Assembly: GCA_003220855.1 (NCBI GenBank)
Contig: QHTP01000167.1
Location: 1-10,750 of the forward strand
DNA: 10,750 nt
Reading direction: 5' to 3'
From: Gemmatimonadota bacterium
Lineage (GTDB): Bacteria > Gemmatimonadota > Gemmatimonadetes > Gemmatimonadales > GWC2-71-9
Shown here: positions 1 through 6,578 of the stretch, piece by piece
Numbering within the stretch: position 1 is the first letter of the stretch
Layout of the letters: each line of letters opens with the position of its first letter
The notes under the pieces: model-generated
Databases searched by the model: none
What the model was told of the DNA's origin: nothing
Seen by the model: only the letters and a program-made list of their open reading frames with translations
Program-made: the position numbers and the translations under genes

Positions 1-154
1 GCTGCGACCGCACCACCTCGCCGTTGACCTTGAGCACCACGTCCTTGCCGCCACCCAGGATGTCGGTGACCTGACCGATGGCAAGCCAGGCCACGAACGA
101 GATGGCCAGGATGTAAAACACCGTCTTCACGATCGCGCGCATGGAGCGCATCAT
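1..154 (-). CDS. SurA/PpiD-like peptidyl-prolyl isomerase, N-terminal part only
   Basis: Only the first 51 codons are in the window; the gene continues past the left edge. The protein begins MMRSMRAIVKTVFYILAISF: a short basic start, then one hydrophobic segment (about residues 8-28) that looks like an uncleaved signal anchor. A stretch reading LKVNGEVVRSQ follows (about residues 41-51), which resembles the start of the SurA N-terminal chaperone domain found in PpiD-type periplasmic foldases. From family knowledge it would be anchored in the inner membrane and help fold exported proteins; the catalytic parvulin domain would lie outside the window. ATG codons at 154, 151 and 142 are in frame. 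I chose 154 because a GGAG (plus-strand 166-169) lies 11 nt upstream of it. It is transcribed divergently from the TPR gene. The call rests on a short fragment. Confidence 0.72.
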   Translation of the reverse strand, partial: MMRSMRAIVKTVFYILAISFVAWLAIGQVTDILGGGKDVVLKVNGEVVRSQ

Positions 155-195
155 AGGGATCGAAACTCCGAGTAGGGCCGGTGCGAAGGGGGTTA

Positions 196-224
196 AGTCT
201 AAAAACGACAACGGGAAAACTCAA
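196..224 (-). promoter_or_regulatory. Candidate sigma70-type promoter for the minus-strand isomerase gene
   Basis: Read on the minus strand, TTGAGT (219-224) and TAGACT (196-201) are separated by 17 nt; each matches the -35 or -10 consensus at 4 of 6 bases. The predicted start near 189 gives a leader of about 35 nt before ATG 154. The region is clearly richer in A and T than the flanking genes. No operator was recognised. Confidence 0.4.
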
Positions 225-244
225 GCGACTCGAGCCGTTTCCAA

Positions 245-274
245 TTGACAGCGCGCCCGAGCAAACACTATCTT
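245..274 (+). promoter_or_regulatory. Candidate sigma70-type promoter for the TPR-aroQ-acc-ftsK gene run
   Basis: A perfect TTGACA (245-250) is followed after 18 nt by TATCTT (269-274, 4 of 6 matches to the -10 consensus). The predicted transcript start near 281 leaves a leader of about 20 nt before GTG 302. It is the best promoter candidate upstream of the plus-strand gene run and lies back to back with the minus-strand promoter, so the two could share a regulator. Confidence 0.45.
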
Positions 275-301
275 CGTCCAATTCCCACAACCACTTAGGC
301 C

Positions 302-1999
302 GTGGCCTACACCAGCGAGATAGAAAAGCTCGAAAAGCGATGGGCCGAAAATCCCAAGGGACGGAACTTCGCGCCCCTGGCGGACGCCTATCGCAAAGCA
401 GGAGAACTAGATAGGGCCATCGAGCTGTGTACGGCGGGCCTCGAGCGGCACCCCGATTACGTCAGCGCCCACATCGTGTTCGGGCGCTGCCTGATGGACC
501 AGAAGAACGACCCCGGCGCCTCCGACGTGTTCCGCAAGGTTCTGGCGCTGGACCCCGAAAATGTCCTAGCGCTCAAGATCCTCGCCGACATCGCCGAGCG
601 GGGCCACCGCTACGGCGAGGCGGTCGAATGGCTGACCCGACTGCTCTCGGCCGACCCGATGAACGGGGAGGCGGCTGAAGCGTTGACGCGCGCCAGAGGC
701 AGGGCGGCGCAGTCCGCCGCGCCATCGACCCCTGCTCCGGCTCCGGCACCGACCCGCGCCGCCGCGCCCGAGCCGGTGGTGCGACTGGTGCCCGACCCGG
801 CGCCCCGGCATTCATTCACGACGAAGCCACCCCCCCCTCCGGCCCCCCATCAGCCGCCGCCTGCTCCTCCGCGTCGAGACTTCGTGGTCGAGCACGAATC
901 AGAAGCCCGCGTCGCGGACGCCGTGCCGACCAAGTCCGCTCCGCCACCCGGCGAGATCGAGACGTACGATGGCACGCTCGATTTCAACTCGGTGGCTCAC
1001 GACGCCGCCAAGGCGGAAGGGCTCGAGGTGACGGAAGAGGTGGAGCTCAAGCCGCAGGACCTGGTGGTCGAGGGGCTGGCGCACACGCAATACGAGAGCG
1101 CACTGGCGCCACCCGGCGGAGTCTCGCCATCCGAGGACGAGCTGCCGACGATCGACCTGCCGTTGATCATGCCCGACGATGTGGCCGCGCAGGCGGTGGG
1201 CCCCGCTCCGGCAGCCCAGCGGGCGCCCGTTGCTTCGGGGGACGCTGCTCCCCCGACGCCCGCCGCGGTGGTGCTGTCGGACGACGATGGCGCGGCCGAC
1301 ACGGCGGCGTTGTCGCGCGCCGAGCCGGTCGTCACCGAAACCATGGCGGAGCTGTACCTGCGTCAAGGTCACGCGGACGAGGCGCTGCGGGTCTATCAGG
1401 CGCTGCTCGCTCAGCGACCGGGGGACCGACGGTTGCGAGCCCGGGTCGCCGGGCTGTCGTCGGGGGACCGCGGGGCGAGAGGCCGGGACACGGGCGAGTC
1501 CGTGCCGACCTTCTTGCGAAGGATCCTGGCGGGCCGGCCGCCGGCTCGCGGCGAGGACGACACGGGCGATCCGGAGCCACTGACGGCGCCGGAGTCCCCG
1601 GGCTCACCCCTCGACGGTGCGTTCGCTATCGCGTCACTCGAGCCCGAGCCGGAGCCCGAGGTCGTGGCGCCCGGCGAGGCCACCAGGCCCGCCGAGGACA
1701 GCATCACGCTCGACGCCGTGTTCGGCGAGGAAGGCCCGCGCAGCGTTCCTCCGGCGGACGCGGGCGCGACGCCGGCGGTGGAGCCGGCACCGGCGAGCCC
1801 GCCCCCGCCCGGCGGGTTTTCGTTCGACCAGTTCTTCACCCCGCCGTCCGCTCCGGCGGGCGGCGCCGCCCCGCCGGCCGAGGGGGGCGCGGCGTTTCCG
1901 GGCCCGGCCCGCGGCTCCGGCTCGAGGGCCCCGCCCCCGATGGAGGACGAGGGCGACCTCGATCAGTTCCAGGCCTGGCTCAGGGGCCTCAAGTCCTAG
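302..1999 (+). CDS. TPR protein with long Pro/Ala-rich linkers, function unknown
   Basis: This 565-residue protein has about three tetratricopeptide repeats at the N terminus (roughly residues 23-124, with the typical A-Y/E-A-I/DP spacing), then a long low-complexity linker rich in Pro, Ala and acidic residues (about 135-340). One further TPR-like hairpin (about 344-388, TETMAELYLRQGHADEALRV) follows, then another disordered acidic/Pro region. Two short hydrophobic/acidic motifs stand out: FSFDQFF (506-512) and the C terminus LDQFQAWLRGLKS (553-565). No signal peptide or membrane segment is visible, so it is probably a cytoplasmic scaffold that binds partners through TPRs and the end motifs; that is inference. 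The GTG start at 302 fits the conserved-looking N terminus, but no clear Shine-Dalgarno site precedes it. Its stop TAG overlaps the GTG of aroQ by one base. It carries one copy of a DNA repeat shared with accB. Confidence 0.85.
   Translation: MAYTSEIEKLEKRWAENPKGRNFAPLADAYRKAGELDRAIELCTAGLERHPDYVSAHIVFGRCLMDQKNDPGASDVFRKVLALDPENVLALKILADIAERGHRYGEAVEWLTRLLSADPMNGEAAEALTRARGRAAQSAAPSTPAPAPAPTRAAAPEPVVRLVPDPAPRHSFTTKPPPPPAPHQPPPAPPRRDFVVEHESEARVADAVPTKSAPPPGEIETYDGTLDFNSVAHDAAKAEGLEVTEEVELKPQDLVVEGLAHTQYESALAPPGGVSPSEDELPTIDLPLIMPDDVAAQAVGPAPAAQRAPVASGDAAPPTPAAVVLSDDDGAADTAALSRAEPVVTETMAELYLRQGHADEALRVYQALLAQRPGDRRLRARVAGLSSGDRGARGRDTGESVPTFLRRILAGRPPARGEDDTGDPEPLTAPESPGSPLDGAFAIASLEPEPEPEVVAPGEATRPAEDSITLDAVFGEEGPRSVPPADAGATPAVEPAPASPPPPGGFSFDQFFTPPSAPAGGAAPPAEGGAAFPGPARGSGSRAPPPMEDEGDLDQFQAWLRGLKS
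1211..1247 (+). repeat. GC-rich 37-nt repeat, copy 1 (inside TPR gene)
   Basis: This segment matches accB positions 3762-3798 at 33 of 37 bases with no gap; the first 19 bases are identical and all four differences are transitions. Both copies are read in the same frame (AAQRAP-x-A-x-G). A small hairpin (CGGGGG 1236-1241 with CCCCCG 1250-1255) overlaps its end. Identity through third codon positions, including a GCA codon, argues for DNA-level relatedness, although two Ala/Pro linkers could converge. Confidence 0.5.
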
Positions 2000-2445
2000 T
2001 GCACATCGCCGTGTTGAACGGCCCGAACCTGAATCTGCTGGGCGAGCGCGAGCCGGAGCTGTACGGGCGGACGACGCTCGCGGAGATCGAGGCGCGCACG
2101 CGCGAGCGGGCGCGCGCGCTCGGGATCGACGTGTCCTGGACCCAGACGAATCACGAGGGCGAGCTGGTCGAAGCGATCCAGCGCCTGAAGGGCAAGGCGG
2201 ACGGCCTGGTCCTCAACGCCGCGGCGTACACGCACACCAGCCTCGCGGTGCGCGACGCGCTGCTCGCGGTGCGGGTGCCATTCGTCGAGGTGCACCTGTC
2301 CAACCTGTTCGCCCGCGAGCCCGAGCGGCGGCGCTCGCTGCTCGCGGACGCCGCGGTGGGCATGGTGACGGGGTTCGGCGCCGACAGCTATCGGCTGGGA
2401 CTCGAGGGCCTGGTCGGCTATCTCCAGGCCCGCCATGATACCTGA
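1999..2445 (+). CDS. aroQ: 3-dehydroquinate dehydratase, type II
   Basis: This enzyme converts 3-dehydroquinate to 3-dehydroshikimate, the third step of the shikimate pathway to aromatic amino acids; type II enzymes act through an enolate as cytoplasmic dodecamers. The 148-residue length is normal. Family signatures are all visible: LNGPNLNLLGEREP at 6-19 with Arg17 and catalytic Tyr22, NHEGELVEAI at 51-60, LNAAAYTHTSLAVRDA at 72-87 (Asn73, His79), and EVHLSN at 97-102 with the proton-donating His99. The usual Phe-Arg of the lid after HLSN is replaced by Glu-Arg here (REPERRRS). The GTG start overlaps the TAG stop of the TPR gene by one base, and its own end overlaps the aminopeptidase start by 11 nt, so translation is probably coupled. 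No type I enzyme or other shikimate gene is in the window. Confidence 0.97.
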   Translation: MHIAVLNGPNLNLLGEREPELYGRTTLAEIEARTRERARALGIDVSWTQTNHEGELVEAIQRLKGKADGLVLNAAAYTHTSLAVRDALLAVRVPFVEVHLSNLFAREPERRRSLLADAAVGMVTGFGADSYRLGLEGLVGYLQARHDT

Positions 2446-3535
2446 CCGGCGGCGCTCGCGGCAGGACGCGCTCGTGCGGGCGCTCGACGCCGACGGGTTG
2501 GACGGGCTGCTCGTCACGTCGCGCGCCAACATCCGCTACCTCACCGGCTTCTCCGGCTCGGCCGCCCTGGTGGTCGTGACGCGCAGCGACGTCCTGCTCG
2601 TGACGGATTTTCGCTACGACGAGCAGGCGCGAGCCGAAGCGGGGGCGGTGGCGCGCGTCGAGGTCGAGGGCACGAGCGTGTGGGACCGCTTCTTCCGGGA
2701 GCTCGCGACGCTGGGCCCACTCGGCGAGATCGGCTACGAGGCCCACGCGCTCACGGTGCACGACGCCCGCCGCTTCGGCGAGGCAGGGACGCCCTGGCGG
2801 TGGCGACCGGTGACCGAGCTGGTGGAACGGCTGCGCGCCGCGAAGGACGAGGGCGAGGTCGCAGCGATTCGCGGCGCCGCCCTGCTGGCCGGGGAGGCCC
2901 TGCGCCGCACGCTCGCGCAGGTGCGTCCGGGCATGACCGAGCTGGCGATTGCCGGTCTGCTGGAAGGGACGCTGCGCCAGCTTGGGAGCGAGGGACACCC
3001 CTTTCCGACCATCGTGGCGTCGGGGCCACGCAGCGCGCTGCCGCACGCGCGCTCGAGCGGGCGCGTCGTGGCAACGGGCGAGTGGCTGCTGCTGGACTTC
3101 GGGGCTCAGGTCGATGGGTACTGCGCGGATATCACGCGCACAGTGATCGTGGGAGCGCGGGCCAGCGAGCGCCAGCGCGCGCTGTACGGGGTGGTGTACG
3201 ACGCGCAGCGGCGGGCGCGCGGCGGCGTGCGCGCGGGAATGAGCGGCCGGGACGCCGACGCGCTGGCGCGGGAGCCGATCGCGGCACGCGGTCTGGGGGA
3301 GGCGTTCGGGCACTCGCTGGGGCACGGGCTGGGGCTCGAGGTGCACGAAGCGCCGCGGCTGGCGAAAACCAACGCCGAGCCCCTTCCCGGTGGCGCGGTG
3401 GTCACCGTGGAGCCGGGCGTGTACCTGGCCGGAGAGGGCGGCGTGCGCATCGAGGACGACGTGCACCTCCCCCCGGACGGCAGCGCCGCGGAGCTCTTGT
3501 CCGACGGGCTGACGGACCTCATGGAGGTCGTGTAA
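2435..3535 (+). CDS. pepP: M24B family Xaa-Pro aminopeptidase
   Basis: This is a cytoplasmic dinuclear metallopeptidase that removes an N-terminal residue preceding proline. The 366-residue protein has a creatinase/prolidase N-terminal domain (about 8-130, with SRANIRYLTGFSGS) and a pita-bread catalytic domain (about 140-360). All five metal ligands can be placed: Asp221 in LLDFGA, Asp232 in ADITRT, His297 in GHGLG, Glu326 in VEPGVY and Glu340 in RIEDD. His204 (LPHAR) and His304 (EVHE) are also conserved positions. The length matches the short YqhT-like type often found beside efp and accB in other bacteria; here it precedes accB but no efp lies between them. ATG 2435 overlaps the end of aroQ by 11 nt. 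Whether it acts as aminopeptidase P or as a dipeptidase cannot be told from sequence alone. Confidence 0.93.
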   Translation: MIPDRRRSRQDALVRALDADGLDGLLVTSRANIRYLTGFSGSAALVVVTRSDVLLVTDFRYDEQARAEAGAVARVEVEGTSVWDRFFRELATLGPLGEIGYEAHALTVHDARRFGEAGTPWRWRPVTELVERLRAAKDEGEVAAIRGAALLAGEALRRTLAQVRPGMTELAIAGLLEGTLRQLGSEGHPFPTIVASGPRSALPHARSSGRVVATGEWLLLDFGAQVDGYCADITRTVIVGARASERQRALYGVVYDAQRRARGGVRAGMSGRDADALAREPIAARGLGEAFGHSLGHGLGLEVHEAPRLAKTNAEPLPGGAVVTVEPGVYLAGEGGVRIEDDVHLPPDGSAAELLSDGLTDLMEVV

Positions 3536-3566
3536 CTTTGGACCCTATCGTGCGCGACCGGGAGAC

Positions 3567-4061
3567 ATGAACCTCGACATCATCGCCCAGCTGGTGCAGA
3601 TCCTGAAGGATGCACCCGAGCTCGGAGCGATCGAAGTCCGCCGGGGTTTGTTCGGGTCCTGGTCGACGGTGCGGCTGACCAGGGCCGGGCATGAGACCAA
3701 CGCCAGCGGTCAGCACATGGTGGTGGCGCAGGCGCCTGCGGAGACGGCGCCCCCCTCCGCAGCAGCCCAGCGGGCGCCCGCTGCTCCGGGGGGCGCCGTC
3801 TCCGCTCCACCGTCGCAGCTGCTCGAGATCAAGTCGCCCATGGTGGGGACGTTCTACACGGCTCCCGAGCCGGGTGCCGAGCCCTACGTCAAGGGGGGCA
3901 GTCGCGTGGCGCCGAGGCAGGTGGTGTGCATTATCGAGGCGATGAAGATCATGAATGAAATCGAGTCCGAGGTGGCGGGCGTCATTCGGGAGGTGCTGGT
4001 GGAGAACTCCCAGCCCGTCGAGTTCGGACAGCCCCTTTTCCGAGTAGATCCCCATGCCTGA
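3567..4061 (+). CDS. accB: Biotin carboxyl carrier protein of acetyl-CoA carboxylase
   Basis: BCCP carries biotin between biotin carboxylase and carboxyltransferase in the first committed step of fatty acid synthesis. Of 164 residues, the N-terminal about 45 form the usual small domain (MNLDIIAQLVQILKDAPELG...). An Ala/Pro linker spans about 52-83, and a biotinyl domain spans about 84-162. The biotin site EAMKIMN is present with Lys127, and the 'thumb' characteristic of acetyl-CoA carboxylase BCCPs is visible as APEPGAEPYV (99-108). No other in-frame start exists between the upstream stop and ATG 3567. GGGAG (3560-3564) lies only 2 nt before it, an unusually short spacing. The gene follows pepP after 31 nt, and its end overlaps the pilT start by 8 nt. 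The linker DNA is a large near-palindrome (see repeat). Confidence 0.96.
   Translation: MNLDIIAQLVQILKDAPELGAIEVRRGLFGSWSTVRLTRAGHETNASGQHMVVAQAPAETAPPSAAAQRAPAAPGGAVSAPPSQLLEIKSPMVGTFYTAPEPGAEPYVKGGSRVAPRQVVCIIEAMKIMNEIESEVAGVIREVLVENSQPVEFGQPLFRVDPHA
3738..3805. repeat. 68-nt near-palindrome in accB linker, with copy 2 of the GC-rich repeat
   Basis: The outer arms GCGGAGACGGCGCCCCCC (3738-3755) and GGGGGGCGCCGTCTCCGC (3788-3805) are perfectly complementary over 18 bp. Inside them AGCAGC (3761-3766) pairs with GCTGCT (3780-3785), and AGCGGGCGCCCGCT (3769-3782) is itself a perfect 14-nt palindrome. The segment 3762-3798 is the second copy of the repeat seen at 1211-1247. It encodes the Ala/Pro linker of BCCP and keeps the frame open. 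It could be a REP/BIME-like element tolerated in a disordered linker, or a strong mRNA hairpin affecting translation; the function is unknown. Confidence 0.75.
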
Positions 4062-5220
4062 AGCTCCCCAGAGCCCGCAACCGACCTTCAACTTCAAGGC
4101 GGCGATCACGCATATGGTCCAGCGCAACGCGTCGGACCTGCTGCTGAAAGTGGGCCGGCCGGCGACGATCCGGGTGAACGGCGAGCTGTTGGCGCTGGAG
4201 AGCGCGCCGCTCAAGCCCGAGGAGCTGAAGTCGCTGGCCGAGCAGATCATGACCCCGCGTCAGGTGAAGGAGTTCGCCGAGCACAAGGAGGCGGACTTCG
4301 CGATCGGTGTCCCGGGGGTGGGTCGGTTCCGGACCAACGTGTACCAGCAGCGCGGCACGGTGGCGTTCGCGTTCCGGGCCATTCCCTACGAGGTCAAGAC
4401 CATCCGCGACTTGAACCTGCCCCCGGTGCTCGAGGAGATCGGGCTGCGGCCGCGGGGGCTGGTCCTGGTGACGGGCGTGACGGGGTCGGGCAAGTCGACG
4501 GCGTTGGCGGCGATGATCAACCACATCAACACCAACCGACGGGTGAACATCATTACGATCGAGGATCCGATCGAGTTCCTGCACCGCGACAACCTGGCCA
4601 ACATCTCGCAGCGCGAGGTGGGGAACGACACGCTCTCGTTCAACGCGGCGCTGCGCCATGTGCTGCGCCAGGCGCCGGACGTGATCCTGATCGGCGAGAT
4701 CCGCGACATGGAGACGCTCGACACCGCGCTCAAGGCGGCCGACACCGGGCATCTGGTGTTCTCGACGCTCCACACGACGGACGCGACCCAGACGATCAAC
4801 CGCGTGATCTCGTTTTTCCCCCCCCACCAACACGACGAGGTGCGGCACCTGCTCTCGACGGCGCTGCAGGCGATCGTGTCGCTGCGGCTGGTGCCGCGCA
4901 AGGACGGCAAGGGTCGCGTCCCGGCCTCGGAAGTGCTGATCAACACCGCCGCCGTCCAGGAGAACATGCGCGACCTGACCAAGTCGCTCTCCATTCCCGA
5001 CCTGATCGCGCAGGGCTCCGTGCAGTACGGCATGCAGAGCTTCGACCAGTCGCTGTTCTACTGGTACCAGCAGGGCATGGTGAGCTACGAGAGCGCGATC
5101 TTCTACGCCACCAACCCGAGCGAGTTCGCGCTCAAGGTGTCGGGGGTCGATTCGGGGGAGAGCCAGTCGTTTGGCGGGACCACGGCCGCGGCGGGTCTGC
5201 GCGGCGATATCACGCCCTGA
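4054..5220 (+). CDS. pilT: PilT/PilU-family type IV pilus retraction ATPase
   Basis: This is a hexameric secretion-superfamily ATPase that powers type IV pilus disassembly at the inner-membrane base. The 388-residue protein has a PAS-like N-terminal domain (about 12-110, with ASDLLLKVG) and a RecA-like motor. Motifs are complete: Walker A GVTGSGKST (141-149), Asp box IITIEDPIEF (166-175), Walker B DVILIGEIRD (209-218) and His box HLVFSTLHTTDA (233-244). The C-terminal region contains QYGMQSFDQSL (324-334) as in PilT/PilU. The AIRNLIRE helix of classical PilT is degenerate (NMRDLTKS, 304-311), so it may be a PilU-like or lineage-specific paralog. The tail after about 365 is Gly/Ser-rich. It overlaps accB by 8 nt and accC by 1 nt, sitting unexpectedly between them. 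PilB, PilC and other pilus genes are not in the window. Confidence 0.9.
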   Translation: MPEAPQSPQPTFNFKAAITHMVQRNASDLLLKVGRPATIRVNGELLALESAPLKPEELKSLAEQIMTPRQVKEFAEHKEADFAIGVPGVGRFRTNVYQQRGTVAFAFRAIPYEVKTIRDLNLPPVLEEIGLRPRGLVLVTGVTGSGKSTALAAMINHINTNRRVNIITIEDPIEFLHRDNLANISQREVGNDTLSFNAALRHVLRQAPDVILIGEIRDMETLDTALKAADTGHLVFSTLHTTDATQTINRVISFFPPHQHDEVRHLLSTALQAIVSLRLVPRKDGKGRVPASEVLINTAAVQENMRDLTKSLSIPDLIAQGSVQYGMQSFDQSLFYWYQQGMVSYESAIFYATNPSEFALKVSGVDSGESQSFGGTTAAAGLRGDITP

Positions 5221-6578
5221 TGTTCAAGAAGGTACTGATCGCCAACCGCGGGGAGATCGCCCTGCGGGTGATCCGTGCGTGCAAGGAACTGGATATCGAT
5301 ACGGTCGCCGTCTACTCGGAGGCGGATCGTGACAGCCTGCACACGCGCTTCGCCGATGACGACGTGTGCATCGGGCGAGCGCCGGCGCGCGACAGCTACC
5401 TGAACATTCCGCGCATCATCGCGGCGGCCGAGATCACGGGGGCGGACGCCCTGCACCCCGGCTATGGCTTCCTCGCGGAGAACGCCGAGTTCGCCGACAT
5501 CGTGCGCACGTCGAACATCACCTTCATCGGCCCAACGGGCGAGCAGATCCGCCAGATGGGCGACAAGGCGGCCGCGCGCAAGCTCGCCCAGCGGCTCAAG
5601 GTGCCTACCGTGCCCGGTTCGCCCGGCCCGGTGGACGACGCGGATACGGGGCTCACGCTGGCCGAAAAGCTCGGCTTCCCGGTGATCATCAAGGCCGCCG
5701 CGGGCGGGGGCGGGAAGGGCATGCGAGTGGCGCAGGACGCGGAGCAATTCCCGCAAGCGTTCTCCCTGGCCAAGCAGGAGGCGCTGGCGGCGTTTGGTTC
5801 GGACGACGTGTACCTCGAGAAGTACCTCGCCCGGCCGCGGCACATCGAGATCCAGATCATGGGCGACACGCACGGGCGGATCATGCACCTGTGCGAGCGG
5901 GACTGCTCGGTGCAGCGCCGCCACCAGAAGCTCGTCGAGGAAGCCCCGAGCCCGGTCGTGGACGCCACCCTGCGCCAGGACATCGGCGACTCGGCGGTGC
6001 GACTCGCCGAAGCGATCGGCTACGTGGGAGCGGGGACGATCGAGTTCTTGCTCGACGAGGACGGCTCGTTCTACTTCATGGAGATGAACACGCGCATCCA
6101 GGTGGAGCATCCCGTGACCGAGATGTGCACCAACTTCGATCTGGTCAAAGAGCAGATCCGCGTGGCCGCGGGTGAGCCGCTGTCGTTCGTGATGAACGGC
6201 AACCGGCTGCGGGGGCATGCCATCGAGTGCCGGGTCAATGCGGAAGATCCGGCGCGCAATTTTCAGCCCAGTCCCGGGACGATCACCGCATACCACCCGC
6301 CGGGCGGACCCGGTGTGCGTGTCGACACGCATATCTACGCGGGCTACACGGTGCCGCCGTTCTACGACTCGCTGCTCGCGAAGGTGATCGTCCACGGCAA
6401 CAGCAGGGCGGAGGCGCTGGCCCGCATGCGCCAGGCGCTCGACTCGTTTATCATTGAAGGCGTGACCACGACCATTCCCTTCCTCAGTCGGGTCATGCGT
6501 CATCCCGACTTCATCGCGGGCCGCGTGGACACCAAATTTCTCGAGCGCGAGCCCCAGCTGCTGCAACCCCCGGCATGA
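5220..6578 (+). CDS. accC: Biotin carboxylase subunit of acetyl-CoA carboxylase
   Basis: This ATP-grasp enzyme carboxylates the biotin of BCCP using ATP and bicarbonate. The 452-residue length is normal for the stand-alone subunit. The N-terminal domain starts FKKVLIANRGEIALRVIRAC; the ATP-grasp domain has the lid AGGGGKGMR (161-169) with Lys158 before it, Glu200 in YLEKYL and Lys237 in RRHQKLVEEAP. The metal and active-site segment FMEMNTRIQVEHPVTE (286-301) holds Glu288, Arg292 and Glu296, and Arg338 lies in IECRVNAEDP. The C-terminal domain (about 330-445) is complete. Because no carboxyltransferase or BCCP domain is fused to it and accB is nearby, an acetyl-CoA carboxylase role is most likely; use by another acyl-CoA carboxylase cannot be excluded. 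ATG 5220 shares a base with the pilT stop (TGATG), and the stop overlaps comB by 4 nt (ATGA). No clear ribosome site is seen, consistent with coupled translation. Confidence 0.97.
   Translation: MFKKVLIANRGEIALRVIRACKELDIDTVAVYSEADRDSLHTRFADDDVCIGRAPARDSYLNIPRIIAAAEITGADALHPGYGFLAENAEFADIVRTSNITFIGPTGEQIRQMGDKAAARKLAQRLKVPTVPGSPGPVDDADTGLTLAEKLGFPVIIKAAAGGGGKGMRVAQDAEQFPQAFSLAKQEALAAFGSDDVYLEKYLARPRHIEIQIMGDTHGRIMHLCERDCSVQRRHQKLVEEAPSPVVDATLRQDIGDSAVRLAEAIGYVGAGTIEFLLDEDGSFYFMEMNTRIQVEHPVTEMCTNFDLVKEQIRVAAGEPLSFVMNGNRLRGHAIECRVNAEDPARNFQPSPGTITAYHPPGGPGVRVDTHIYAGYTVPPFYDSLLAKVIVHGNSRAEALARMRQALDSFIIEGVTTTIPFLSRVMRHPDFIAGRVDTKFLEREPQLLQPPA

Noticed and set aside
181..414. A 77-codon plus-strand frame across the intergenic region into the TPR gene
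   Set aside because: It overlaps the candidate promoters and a better gene in another frame, and its composition is unlike a folded protein.
2213..3466. A 417-codon minus-strand open frame opposite pepP
   Set aside because: It is an antisense shadow of a complete metallopeptidase gene, with low-complexity His/Arg-rich composition.
5103..6566. A 487-codon minus-strand open frame opposite accC
   Set aside because: It mirrors the accC codons, has no domain signature, and lacks a convincing ribosome site.
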